64,000 nt of DNA from Daphnia pulex (Eukaryota > Arthropoda > Branchiopoda > Diplostraca > Daphniidae): positions 10,283,001-10,347,000 of the forward strand of contig NC_060026.1 of NCBI RefSeq assembly GCF_021134715.1. The letters are read 5' to 3'. Under the pieces are notes generated by a model. It was not told where the DNA came from. It was given only the letters and a program-made list of their open reading frames with translations, and made no database searches. Below, piece after piece: positions 43,980 to 55,893 of this stretch. The position numbers and the translations under genes are program-made. Positions within the stretch are counted from its first letter, which is position 1. Every line of letters starts with the position of its first letter.

Positions 43980-46284
43980 CTATTTGTCAGCCATCAAGTG
44001 GTTATAGGTGACAAAACCAATGCTGGCACAGGACCAAAGCAGGACGAACAACACAAAACAAGTATGTCTAAAAGGTGAAGCGAATGCGTTACGTACTGGT
44101 TCTAAAAGGAATTCTTTCTTTATCGCTTTTCGAGCGTAGAAAACCAACAATGCGGGTATAATATACTGCACTGCCGCACCAGCGTATGAGCCCGTGATTC
44201 CTACCAGGAATGAAATATCACTGGTGATAATCGCTAATACAGTTGGAGGAATTAGAGCCAAGAGAGGAAAAAGCAAACGACGAACAAAAAAATTGTAATC
44301 GGCTTCGTTTCGGCGCAAGAATAGTTGCTTTAAATTATTGCGCAGTGTGATTGTAATAATAGGGAAGGACGTGCTGAGCGTGAATACTGGAAACAGCGTC
44401 AGAAAGTAAAAGAGAGCCTGTTGGGCTGCAGTGACTGCCTCTATTTAATGGTTAACATGTGAAAACAAAAATTAGTCATCTCAATTGGAATTCTATAAAT
44501 GTAGTATTTCAAACCTTTAGGCATCACAGCGTCAAGAATACTAGCGGTAAAATTGCTCGCGGGATCAGACGGACATCGATTAGGAACAAAGTTGAGGGTA
44601 TAGAGGTCTTCCAAATGAGGGAATGCAAACATACCCGTGAAACCAAGCAAGAGGTAAAATCCAGCGATCATGAAGTAATCTAAGGCTAAAAGTTTGTAAA
44701 GGCCGCGTTTTGGAGAGATGGGTGTTACCAAAGAAGGTAACGACTGTATATATTTTAAAAAAATTATTAGGCCTATTTAACATTGAAGAACATATAATTT
44801 TTAATTTATGTAGTTACATGATGGCACATAAACGAGTAGACGCAGGCGCCGAAGAGGTTAGGCAGACCATTTACATTAGCTACAGGAGGATGGCCCTGAT
44901 TCTCTTTTGGTGAGCTGAGCAATCGTACACAAGCCAATATGATCATTGCAATAAACGCTATTTAAGAACGGAGAAATTAAAAAAAAAATTACTATAAAAA
45001 TCAGATGTTAAAGTTTATCTTACCAGTCCAGCGAACCAGCCCAGTCAAAATCTGGAGGAGCAACGTTTTTTGAACATTGAAAAACCCAAATGCCCCAATC
45101 AGGAGCACAAAAATACTCTGGTAATGAAACGATATTTCAGAGATTAATATCTGAATATTTAAATAAAAACATGAAAATCATACTAAGAAAAGCCTATATG
45201 CATTATCGCGAGTGAGATCAGATCCTTCCCAACAAGCCACAGTGCCGTTAAGTGTCTCGTTGCAGGGTACATCAACTGGGAAGTAAGTACACGCAGTGTC
45301 ACGCAGAGATTTGCCAACTGCTGCTCCGTAAATAGCCAAGTCACCGTATAGATAAATGGTGATGCAAATGAAGAATAATATGGTGCCACCTTTATATTCG
45401 CAAACAAAAGACAATTTAAAAAAATCTTCATACGGATTATTAATATTTTTATTTACCTCTGTTGAAGAACAAGTGAGCTAATTTACCCTGTAAAAAAAAA
45501 TTGCGTCAAATGTTTTTTATTTGATATGTTTACTTTTGTTTTGTTAATTACCATTTCAATGGTTTCTTGAATGTCACACTCTTCCAAATCATTATCATGC
45601 GGAAGCACAATAAAATCCGAATTTTCGTTGATAACAGATGAAGTTGTTGGATGATCGTAATCTTCAGATTGTATGACTGAGGAATATAAATTAGGGCTGC
45701 TACATAAAGACCGCGTCTTTCGTACTTTAACTCGTTCTAACTAAAACCGCAAAAAATTCTAATGTATGCACATAACAAAATACTAATAAACGAATTCAAC
45801 AATCAATACCAGACTTTTAGCAGGAGATTCAGACTCATCCGAGTCTGAATCATCTTGAGGGTAACTCGAGTGTTCTAAACTTTCTTTTTTAATTAACTGT
45901 TTTGCCCGCTTACTACGCAAAATGGCATTTGCAGCGGCCATAGATTCCACCACGAAAGTTAGAGTAATATAACTGAATGTAATCCATAATTACTGACATC
46001 TTCTGATAAAACTCACCATCCATACTTATTTATTAATAAATAATTAACAGGTTTTTACCTGATGGCTGATAAAGCAAGAATAACAGAAAGACTGACAATC
46101 CATCCTGCATTTGCAAAAGCAGCTGGCAAAGTTAGAGCACCAGTTCCCACAATCAAATTAAAAACATAAACTAAGCCTATCTGTAAATGTAGGGAATAAT
46201 GTTTTAATTGAGTTAAAAATTGCAAATCAGTCTATTTTAATTTACAGATGGTGGGTATGTGGAACTTTCTGTATTTCTTGCCAT
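43980..46284 (-). CDS. TMEM104: TMEM104-like amino-acid/auxin-permease family membrane protein (557 aa)
   Basis: Ten exons: 46284-46246, 46180-46059, 45972-45810, 45740-45552, 45487-45457, 45389-45184, 45117-45024, 44957-44818, 44743-44515, 44440-43980. The total is 1674 nt. The predicted protein has about eleven membrane helices in the amino acid/polyamine (SLC32/36/38-like) fold. It matches the TMEM104 pattern: LIVGTGALTLPAAFANAGW, FVVESMAAANAILRSKRAK, ITIYLYGDLAIYGAAVGKSL, NVQKTLLLQILTGLVRW, GACVYSFMCHH and RGLYKLLALDYFMIAGFYLL. A long acidic loop (SSYPQDDSDSDESES) follows the second helix, and two Asn-linked sites lie in the large lumenal loop. Transport substrate is not established for this family. 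It is somewhat longer than the ~500-residue vertebrate protein, mainly in the loop. Confidence 0.93.
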
Positions 46285-46980
46285 TTTGTCCAATAACAGG
46301 AATACCAATTGAAACCATAAGCGTTCAATGAACTGAGCAATCTCTTGGATGACCTGCATAATAAAATTAGTTTAATTAAAATCACTACTTGAATGATTTA
46401 AATGAACTTAATTACAGTGTATTTTCAGGCTTAGGCTTTTAGCCAGATTACTAAGATCATGTAATGGCATTTGGAAAATTTTACAATACATAGCTTTCAT
46501 CACTTAGAAGGGTATTTTTATCCAATCATTGTGACACTGTGACAGTATGAATATGATTGCATAACTCTAGAAACAAGTTATATTATATTATTATAATTTT
46601 TTAAAGAAAAACCTGACTTCTATATTAGATAAAAAAGAATTTTGAAATATAATCAAGAACAAGTATGCAATAGAGAAAATCTGAAAGGATATTTTATTAC
46701 CTTAAATTCCCAGTGTCAGTACAAAAAATGAAGTGAATGGATGAGTCAGTGCCACAAGAAAGAAAGAATATTAGGAACAAAAAAGTGGGTGGAGCACTTG
46801 TTCCAAAAATCTCAAGTTACATTTAAAAATTTCAATGGCACTAAGTGGCAAATACAGATTACAACGCAATTTTTTCCAAAAAGATAAATAAATAGAATGA
46901 CGTTTCCCTAGATGTTGCCAAATCATAATTTTTGAACCCGTCCTCGGCGTCCTGCCGTCCATGTCCAACTTTAGTCATGG
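46285..46980. other. upstream region of TMEM104-like gene
   Basis: AT-rich. The 65-codon frame at 46771-46968 (-) is unsupported. Presumably holds the promoter and 5' UTR. Confidence 0.4.
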
Positions 46981-47263
46981 CAGAGCCATAGACTCCTGGT
47001 CGGTTCACGGCTGTGTTGGCTTCCCTATCCCGGTTTTAGGGTAACAGTAAGCCGATTTGGAAACTTTAAAAAGCGCCTCTAGTGAGTGTGTCAGCTACAA
47101 CGTCCAGCTACTTTTGAGAGCCTAGATGGCTCTTTTTAAAGTTTCCACTTCACAATTCTGACAGGCCCCGCCCTAAAATCTCTGATAATCGGCTTACATT
47201 TACCCTTAAACCGAGATGGGGAAGCCAACACAGCCGTGAACCGACCAGGAGTCTATGGCTCTG
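46981..47263. mobile_element. 283-bp fold-back element
   Basis: The ends CAGAGCCATAGACTCCTGGT and inverse match over about 75 bp, through ggttcacggctgtgttggct and aagccgat/atcggctt. A second, inner inverted pair (ggaaactttaaaaag / ctttttaaagtttcc) lies inside. Flanks gtcatgg / gtcataa could be a degraded 7-bp duplication. CAGAG ends would suit a hAT-like MITE, but this is uncertain. Confidence 0.8.
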
Positions 47264-47487
47264 GTCATAAGGCGTATCAAGTAAGTAATCCGAGCAATCG
47301 CGATTCCATAAGCATACACGGGAAAAACCCTCTACCGGGAATCAGTTCGAACTAAATTTCCCGTGTCAAAGTCAAGTCAACAACGAATTTTCAGAAAAAT
47401 CGAAATTTTGAAAAATTAAATGCTCAACAGCATCAAACACTTCAATGACATGATGACATAAGCCAATGGTTGAAATGGATATCTCAA

Positions 47488-47565
47488 TGGTGGTCTAATG
47501 GTCAGCAGCCCAGAATATTATTCAAACAGACTCAGGTTCGAATCTCGATCAAGCGAAATTTAAGA
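47488..47565 (+). ncRNA. tRNA-like / SINE-type pol III box pair (not a functional tRNA)
   Basis: A tggtctaatggtc block resembling an A box precedes ggttcgaatct, a good B box, at tRNA-like spacing. The flanking arms do not pair into a cloverleaf, so this is a tRNA relic or SINE head at best. Confidence 0.3.
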
Positions 47566-47782
47566 ACTTTCTGTGATATGGTAAAAATTAAAAGTCCAAT
47601 GGGATTTTTACAGTAAAAAAAATTAAAAAAATTACGTGCGATTTATTATGATTACGATTTCACTTTTAGATTTATATTTTTTTAGATTTATCATAACAAA
47701 ATTTATTCGGGAATAAGACCGCGGCAAGGTTTTGTCGAGACGTTTGACGTCTTTGTTGAGACGTTAAGAAAATGGGCTTACG

Positions 47783-49046
47783 TTACAGCTTAAGTTTGGC
47801 CTCCAGCAATACTGTCATATTCAACCCGAAGAGTGTACGTCCATTGAGGGCAGCCTTAGCATTCAAGGCATTATATCTATGTTCGAAGTGAACAAAATCA
47901 TAATTGTCAAAAGAATAAAAAAATGAATGGAGAATGAATTTTTTTTAACCCTGAACTGCATCAAAATCACACGCAAAACCGGGGTGTTTTCAACAACGGG
48001 GACTGCTTTAACAATGGCTGCTTCAACAGTCGCGGGTTTAGATTCGTCGTCAACGAAAATTTCAACGTGAGTCGCAGATTCACCACCAGTAAGTTCAAGG
48101 ACATCAGCAATCTAAACACGAGGGGCATCTTCAAAATCAGCAGGAGCTTGAACATGGGCAGCCTCTTCAAGACCAACAGCAGGTTCAAGACCGTCAGAAA
48201 ATTCATCAGGATGGTCAGCTTATTCAACATCATCAGCAGCTTCGACAGCAACATCAAGAACGACTTCATTTCCAATATAGCAACTGCAATGCTGAGCTCA
48301 GCTGGAACATTATTCTGTAAGGTGCAAAAATTTAAAACTGAAAATGATGAAAATTACTTTGTTATTGTTGTGTATTGCAAACTTACTTCAATATGGTCAG
48401 TTGGGTCAACTAAGACGTAGAAGTTCCCACGACAATCCAGTTTTTAAATTTGGTTTTTACGATAAACCATCCTATTAAAAAATACAATTAATCAAAAACA
48501 TCAATTATTAAAAAACATAATTTTACCCCCAAGGCAAAAGAGTAAGAACACTTACTCTCCGGTGTCTTGCACCTCTCTCCCGAAAATCGCACACGTGAAA
48601 GTCAGATATATAGAATTTGGTTCGTACTCATCAAAATTGTGCTAGAGTTTGGACATTTCATAAGAAAATGTCAAAAAAATTAAAAAAAGAACTGCATTCT
48701 TTCAATAGCACCCCGTCAGACGTTCATCACTCTCACCTTCATCTTTTGTTGATAATAATGATAATAATAATAATAAAATAATAAATGATTGGGCCAACTT
48801 ACTTTGTAACTTTTAGGTGGACGGGGATCTATCCAGGTAAGAGGAGGACCACCAAATGTTCTCTGGTTTCTTTTGACATTTACAACGTAGGAATGTTCTG
48901 TATCCAGTACTTCGACTTTACCAGGCCTCTTCGGGTTGACTGAAGTGGCCACCTATTTCAAATCTGCCTCGAGAAGGGGGTGAATAGTTTTGTAGGTTGG
49001 AATTTCTCGATTCAGAATCTTGGGAATTCCGATCTGCTCAGGCAAA
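47783..49046 (-). pseudogene. SYNCRIP/hnRNP R/ACF-like gene, decayed copy B
   Basis: Exon 49046-48803 encodes SLPEQIGIPKILNREIPTYK, an in-frame TAG after HPLLEADLK, then VATSVNPKRPGKVEVLD and HSYVVNVKRNQRTFGGPPLT, ending K|gtaagttggcccaatcatt. That first intron is nearly identical to the one in copy A. Exon 48641-48556 (HNFDEYEPNSIYLTF) corresponds to early RRM1. A piece near 48475-48387 (KLDCRGNFYVLVDPTDHIE) matches the RGYAFV strand of an RRM. An acidic stretch with two stops (48300-47960) precedes a last exon ending at 47783 with YDFVHFEHRYNALNAKAALN, an RRM3-type C-terminal half. Several stops make it non-functional. It is the closest relative of copy A in this window. Confidence 0.7.
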
Positions 49047-50516
49047 CTAAAATAAATAATAAAATTTATTAATAAAATTAATCAATTTAGTAATTAATAA
49101 TAACTACTTACACTACTGTCTAGAAATCTTCAACCACGAATCCACAGAGATCACAAAGAGTCCCAAAATCATTTTGTCTTTGAATCTTTTCGTGGCTACA
49201 AAAAGATTCCGTGTTTTTCGTGACAATGGCCGCAGTAGAAACTATATGTTAATACCACAAGGTATTGACTGATTAAAAAAGGGAAACGCTTTCATCGAGA
49301 AAAATTGGAGGAAATAGAGCATGACAGGATGGAAAATCATAGTTTCACAGGTAATTATCGTTTATTTATACAGGAAACAGCAAGTTGAAGATAAAAAGGT
49401 TGAAGGTATGGTAGATGAAGCCTAAAGGGTATAGAAGAAGCATCACAGATAGGTCTAGGCTACTTAACGTTACATGAGATGGAAAAAATGGTGTTGGATG
49501 GTGGGAAATTATTAATTCAATACATCGAAACGAAAGAAGCTAAACCATCTGAGTTCATCCCTAACGAAATCAACTTAATTCACGCAAGGTGTCCGTCTGT
49601 GAAACTAAGTCTTGCGGATTTCCGTCCTGTGCGTTCCTCACCTGTGCGTTTCCCTCTTGTGGGTGTTCCTCTTGTGCACCGGACAAACTGGACGACGGCA
49701 TTGGAGCCAACAATTGTGCTTAGTGGTCTTTTGGCTAACTAAGCCGACTGACGAATCATACTACAGGAAACAGAACCTGCGGTTTATTCCATGGATCGCC
49801 TGGAAATCGGTAAAGGATTACTCCCATTAGACCAGCTTATAAAAGAAAAAGAAATATAAGGTATACAATGAAGTAAAGGTACATGTGTGAAAATTTTATT
49901 GAAGGGAAAACGAGTGGGGTTCACTCTCTTCAAGTCTCGAGAAAACTAGAAAAGTCGGGGAAGGTCAGCGTAAGACGAAATTTTTTTTAATAAATCAAAA
50001 TTATAAAAGTAAGAAGGGGACTAAAACACGTTTTTTAAGGAAACGATTTCTTAAGGAAAGATAAAATGGGGGGTTGTGTCACGTTGTGTTACCTGTATTT
50101 TTTTTTGCATTCCTGCATTATTTCTATGTTATTCTTTGACGTAGGAATATTGCCCAAGAACAGTTGGAGGTTAGGGACACTAACGTTAAACTTCAAGATA
50201 CGCTCGTCTTTCATTTACAAATTGTTAACCCGTGTTGGTAAAAGTAACACAATCACCGCCTTTAATCTTCTCATTGAATAGAATTTATGGAATAACTAAA
50301 CAGTTAAATCTCGTTTCCTCTCTTCTGCCTTCAAAGAAAAAAAAACTAACAAGAAATTAAAAGAATCTTAATTTTCAAACAAGATTGTCCGACTAAGGTA
50401 AAAAAACAACCAGTTGAGACCATCAAGTCAGCAGTCATCACAAAACATAATTAAAACAATTAAAATTTAAGATTAAAAAAAAATTACTAAACCTTATACA
50501 TAAATTGTGACGAAAT
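49047..50516. other. spacer without a supportable gene
   Basis: A plus-strand frame at 49479-49742 holds a run of cctcttgtg-like words (49620-49680), but no domain is recognised. Other frames are short. Nothing else is seen. Confidence 0.4.
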
Positions 50517-51118
50517 TCAAGCCAAATCATTAAAACATTGCAATTTTGACGGTTTCTTGAGCTGCTTTGACTGTCGTGAAGGTGATAAAACCATATCCTT
50601 GGCTTCATCATAAGAGAGAATTCCCAAATCGTACCACACACTTCTCAAACACGAAAAAAGTGTATTCTCATACGTATCAAAAGGAAAATTTCCACCCATG
50701 ACATAAAGGAATCAGAAAATTAAACAATGTTAATATCCTTGTTATTGAAAGTAGTGATACAATTACCTTACATCCGTTAGGAGGACAAGTTACCCACTTT
50801 GCTGGTTGGCCTCTACATCTTCTTTCTTTACTCGTCACCTGTAATTTATACCCACTGTCGTCCAAAACTGGTTGAATTTTCACTTCATTAGGCCTCAGCC
50901 AACCCAGACCAGTTGGCTGAATTAATTTATAAGCAGTTTTACCACAATTCAACTTTGGGGATCAAAGGCAACAATGGTCCTGGCTGACTGTCAAAAGTTT
51001 CTTCTTCTTCAGCGTCTGCCTGTGTTGGTTGGGTCGAACGGATTATGTTATCCACCTCTTCACATACCCCAAGTTCTTCCAAAGCTTGGTATTCTATGTC
51101 ACTCACACTACGGGCCAT
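50517..51118 (-). pseudogene. SYNCRIP/ACF/DND1-like partial gene, copy C
   Basis: The ATG at 51118 opens MARSVSDIEYQALEELGVCE and an acidic TQADAEEEETFDSQ, then LLPLIPK. A frame change at a run of four C leads to LNCGKTAYKLIQPTGLGWL, YKLQVTSKERRCRGQPAKWV and CPPNGCK|gtaatt. After an intron-like gap comes GGNFPFDTYENTLFSCLRSV and DLGILSYDEAKDMV, ending in TGA at 50517. The order (linker with G.P..W..PP..GC, then V.GN.P.D..E) is that of copies A and B and of RRM1 in the family. The acceptor before GGNFPF lacks a clear AG, and RRM1 is cut short, so the copy is partial. It is more diverged than A and B. One extra C could instead be a sequencing error. Confidence 0.6.
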
Positions 51119-52277
51119 GTCTCTGTCAAGGTTTTTTTTTTAAAAAGATTTGAAGAAAAGGATTTTAAAAAATTCCCCTAACAGAAGATAATAGTCTGAA
51201 ACGTTTTTGAAATCAGCGAAATCAGCAAAAAAATTTTATAACTTTTGTGAGCGGTGTGACGTAAAATTTATGGTTTCTTATCAATTATAACAAATCTTTT
51301 GAATATCAGTGAACCATGTTTAAATGGCATGGATTAATGGGGTGCAATGCTCGGAACGTATCTGGACCTATCTGGACATAGACAAACAATTTTATCTTCG
51401 CAGCCTTCGCCCAAGACGATGGGGACAGAGCAAATTACCGACGTTGCACCGATAAAATCAGTAACCACCACAAGTGGGAATACTCTTTGATAGTCCTTTG
51501 ACATCTAATCCTGTGATACCCCCAAAACTTTCCTCATTATTGAAAATTGAAACGAAATATTCCAACTTCATCTGCCGAAAGTGATCTTTCAAATTTTGCT
51601 AGAATTTGCATGATGTGCAATTTTTCATTTAAAAAATGATTTTAATGATGTGGATAAAAAGAAAAGCTTAATAATCTTACGTTAAATCGGTTCCTTTTCT
51701 AAATTTGCTGATCTTTTGAATGTCAATGATTCTGCATGAACGCATCACAGACCCAGAAAACTCACTAATTTTATCAGACTTTATAATTTTTTACTGTTGC
51801 CATTAGTGCTCTTGAACGTCCGCAACACACTTAGTAATTCTACTGATAATCTTCTTTTAAAACAGATATTTTAACTCATACGAAGTAAGGCTACTTTATA
51901 GCCTCAGGGTTCCAAGCGCAAAAATACAAGCCCTAAAACCATTAGGTTATAATTCAAATGCCTTTTCCGTCATACATTATACATTTGGTGAGCAACATTT
52001 GAGTTACATCAAACTGGCTTGAAACTATTCTTGAATTATCCCCCAATAATAGTGAATTTGTTTTTTTTTAAATTGTTTAGATCAACAAATCATATGAGCC
52101 TTTCCCTTCAAACATGTATATTCACCCTTCACCTTTCTTCATCAAATGATGTACCACGTCTTTAAAACACTTGTTATAATAATGTTGTTATGACAATGAA
52201 ACTTACCGAAGGCATGTTGTATTATACTGAAAATCACTAATAAATGATGAAGAGAAAGTTTAAAGTAGTGGAAGCGA
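51119..52277. other. spacer without a supportable gene
   Basis: AT-rich, with no frame beyond chance and no repeat noted. It should contain the promoter side of copy C and the 3' flank of the FHA gene. Confidence 0.5.
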
Positions 52278-53203
52278 TCACACCCATTGTTGACTAAGAA
52301 GTTTCAAGTATGAGTGGCGGGGTTTTCTGTCGTAAATGTCTGCTGCCAACCACTGAAACAAGCCTATTATTTTGTAAGGTAGATGGCGCTGACGTTTCAA
52401 ACTTTTCGTTACTGAAATTTGCTTCAACAGGTCTTTGTGACGTGGCTTGCTTTGCGACTGCCAAACACCAACCAGTCGCTCTCCATCGTCAACACTTAAA
52501 ATAAATAACAAAAAAGAAAATACGCACACACACACATAAAAAAAATCGTGAAATTGAAAGCTAGGCAAAAATTGGCAAACATATAAACAAATATAGAAAA
52601 GACAATCGAAAAAAACCCAGTCTTACCAATTAACAACATCACCGACATTGTTTGAAGAAATGGTAGAGACGCCAGTGTGAAAGGTAGACGATGGCCCTTT
52701 CTCGACAGATATCAACGATACCACATCGCCGTCTTTAAGAATTGCCGTGTATAGAAACTTGACTTTCACGCCATTGACAAACGTGCCAGCCATAGTGTAA
52801 CCCGTCAGCCCAATTTTCCCATTCTCAAGCCTTGTCAGCTTGCAGTGCTTTGTCTGTGCGATCCGCTTGTAAACGGACCGTACCGCAATCTCAGGCGGAA
52901 CAGTCACGTCGCACAAATAACTGCGTCCAACCGTGAACGTTGTAACACCTTCGACCGGCCTATAACATGTCATTAAAGATACAACCAAAAAACAACACGT
53001 TAGTCAGCGTGCCAGTTACGCACACACACACGCAAAAATTGGCATATTAAACATGCAAACAATTCTACAACATCAAAAAATTGTCACACACAAAATACAT
53101 AAGAGCAAAAAATAATTCACCTCAAAGGAATTGGAGTGGAATACTGCGGGGAGTGCCACACCAGCCATCCAAATGGCACATCGTCGGCCAGTACAACAGC
53201 CAT
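52278..53203 (-). CDS. FHA-domain protein, small (210 aa)
   Basis: Exons 53203-53121, 52959-52627 and 52494-52278 (CTTTGAG|gtgaat, gttatag|GCC; AATTG|gtaaga, ttttaag|TGT) total 633 nt. The N-terminus MAVVLADDVPFGWLVWHSPQ and the next exon form a forkhead-associated domain: TFTVGRSYLCDVTVP (Gly-Arg loop), SVYKRIAQTKHCKLTRLEN, GTFVNGVKVKF and LKDGDVVSLISVEKG. The C-terminal 70 residues are basic (GVWQSQSKPRHKDLLKQISV). FHA domains bind phosphothreonine in DNA-damage and cell-cycle signalling. The PFGWL opening resembles the PWG start before the Chk2 FHA domain. No kinase or RING domain follows. The usual S..H pocket motif reads S-V-Y-K, so ligand binding may be weakened. Confidence 0.7.
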
Positions 53204-54611
53204 CACACAACTACAAATGCCTACCGTAAATGGCGTCGATGAATCAGAAAAAACCACACTCTCCAATCACAAAAATAAAAATGATTTCGATTTCAGACTG
53301 TTGATTAGAAAAGTGTTACACAAGTTTTTCTGGCAAACAATGCAACAAATGCTGCACTAAATCACTTTCACGGAGAAATACACTACTCACAACCAGTTAC
53401 AATCGATGTCTCCGGATAAACGATTCCGTAAAACACTTAATCAATTTCTGCACGAGGCAGCACGAATCACGAACAAAAAATTGAATACTAGAGAAACAAC
53501 GAGGCTGACCATCCAAAAACGCCGGACTGAAGAAAACAAGGTGCAATTCCTTAGGACGATATGTATGCTGTACTCTGGACGTCCGCACTTTCCCTCCTCC
53601 CCCTCTAGCCCTCTCCCTCTTCGACCCACCCGGGGGATCTCACTTTGAAACACCCCCTCAAAAAGCTGTGACGAGGCCTTACGGCCAATTCCAACATGGT
53701 GACGGTACCACCTCCTCATAGAACATTGTGCTGCCTTATTATGCTGCCTGGATGAGCGGCGTTGGCTATATCATGAGCGATGATGATTCCGTATATTATT
53801 TTTTGATGCCGCGGTTAATCCATCAAACATCTTCTCTCCTAAAGAATATCATTAATTTGGTCGCTTTCTCGACATACGTTCGACTACTCGAGAGAGACTC
53901 CCATACCCCAACTGGTAACGTGCTACTTGCTTAATACATCGAAAATAGGAGCACTCGAGCAGTAAAGAAAGAAAATCTCCGATTTCTCGGTCGAAAATAC
54001 GCGGGAGAGCCCGTAACTCTATCCGACTTTTCTGTTACCCTAAACCCAAGTTTATATCTTGTGGAATAATGAATAGATAAAGGGACGAAAACATTTCCAT
54101 GCAAAAAAACAATACCTGACTAGGACAACTCTTACAGCGATCCTACTCTTAGTGATGCTTACAAGAGTGACGGGAGAATAAATATCAAAGAGCCGGCCTG
54201 CTGCTGCTGCAATGGGCAATACAAGATACACGATGAAAAGCTCGCATGTTCTGCCTCTTTTGAGATGTACCCCAAACAATTGTCTCTAGGCGTTGTATTG
54301 AATGTTGTTTTATGATACGAAGGAGGCGGAGGAAGGCATAATAATAATTCCGGAGGAGCCTATACAATTTTACAGAAATGTGACGACAAGGACTGGAAGT
54401 AAAACGGAAAATCCGATCCAGCAATTCAATGGCAACTGCTGGATTTTAACATGAAGGGATAGCAATCAACGACAAACAACCATCAGATGGATGAAAACGG
54501 AGGGCTTCCGCAAAAACCAGAAGGCTTCGTTTGATACAATCTAGATTACATCTTACATCTCTAAATTGAATAAACCACAAGAAAAAGGAATTTGAAAAAA
54601 AGGACGATAAT
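53204..54611. other. spacer between FHA gene and USP relic
   Basis: Mixed composition, with a GC-rich C/T patch at 53580-53640 (tccctcctccccctctagcc). Overlapping frames at 53397-53719 and 54052-54424 on both strands are unsupported. No gene is called. Confidence 0.4.
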
Positions 54612-55893
54612 TTAAATTCGAACATAAAAAATGATATAAGCGGCTGCAGAGTGTTCGCCCCTTGGTTGCTGGTTAACTCGGTAGTCGTCGAATAGCCGTA
54701 TCACTCCATCGCTAACTTTGCTTTGGCAAACGTATTGACCTGGAAAATTCTCCACCCCAAGAAAACCCAGAAAAAAACAAATCACAAAAGGTTAACGCGA
54801 AATCACTTATAACAGGTCACAAACTTTTACCAATAGCCTATTGGTAAAAGTTTATTCTAAAACCAAATTTTTTTAATTTCCAGTAATGAATGACATTTTA
54901 TAACAAATTACCGGAATCGACAGTGTCACCAAGGTGAGTCACATGCGACTGAAGAGAAAAGTTGCTGGAGGTGCCGCCTGACATCTTGAACGGTTGCCAA
55001 ACATTTGGAAAAACAATTAGCGTTTGATTTTTTATGCCATTCAAAAAATGTTTCAGGGAAATCATCAGCACACTAGGACCAAAAAAAAACCACATTAAAT
55101 GCCACTTACGGGGAAAAAAAACGGAAAAAACCGAAACTTATTTACCGCGGGATTTTTTCAATCGACTTCACTATGATTGCTTTCTTACATTCAAAAGCGG
55201 AACAATCCCATTCGCACTCCTCCTGAGCCATATAAGCTTTCAAACAGTCACCAATAGTGTAGCTGTTCAGCGGAAGGGGCAAATCCCAAGCGAACAACAA
55301 GAAGTCTGATAGCTATCTGACGAGTTACCACATCTATAAAAGCAAAAATAGCAGAAATCTACTAGTATAACTCTTAGCTTATATAAATAAAGCAGAATTG
55401 ATGACTTACTCCTGACAAATCAATGTATGAAGAATGGAGCCTTCAAAGTAAGTGCGCAGAACAGTTGCAATATCTGCGGGCACCGTTTCTGAAAAATGAT
55501 TTAAAAGTTTGGCGAAAAATTCACTGGCGTCCTACTGCCCGCCCTCTCCGAAAGTCACGTCCAAAAGATGCAGATTTTCTATGAACCGACTACAAATAAG
55601 AGGAAAGAAATGTTGGTGGTTGAAGTTGAGGAGGGAATTCGTTTAAAATTTTGATCGACAACATTCACGACCTTTAAACTACAAACAAAACGTACCAATG
55701 AAGGTCGTCCACCAACTCTTCCTCATCGTCGTCTTCACTAACCCGCATCAATTTGACGAACAAGTCAAATAGAATGGGCAGTGGCGCTTGTACGTCAACG
55801 AGACTTGTTTCAAGATCGAAACAAAAGTCTTCCAGTGAATACAGAGATCGTAGAGTAGAGTTCACGTAGCAGCAATTATTAATGTTGCGGTAC
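54612..55893 (-). pseudogene. ubiquitin-specific protease (USP/UBP) relic with inactivated active site
   Basis: Exons 55893-55696, 55589-55410, 55333-55146, 55072-54912 and 54739-54612 join in consistent phase and follow the USP order. Readable landmarks are the Cys box RNINNCCYVNSTLRSLYSL, the Q-D-A box GGQ-stop-DASEFFAKLLNHF, ECGNSSDSYQTSCCSL, LPLNSYTIGDCLKAYMAQEE, VLMISLKHFLNGIKNQTLIV, HVTHLGDTVDSG and QYVCQSKVSDGVIRLFDDYR. USPs cleave ubiquitin from proteins through a Cys-His-Asp triad. Here the second Gln of QQDA is TAG (55532-55534), the catalytic His of the GHY motif is Gln, and two bases are gained or one lost near 55288. The 5' exons upstream of 55893 were not identified. The protein could not be active. 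Confidence 0.8.

Noticed and set aside
47967-48275. 102-codon Leu/Met-rich minus-strand frame
   Set aside because: It is an alternative phase of the acidic repeat-like exon of decayed copy B. Its composition is an artefact of the GAA/GTT-rich sequence.
49479-49742. 87-codon plus-strand frame with repeated Pro/Val words
   Set aside because: No domain and no splice support. The repeated cctcttgtg words explain the open frame.
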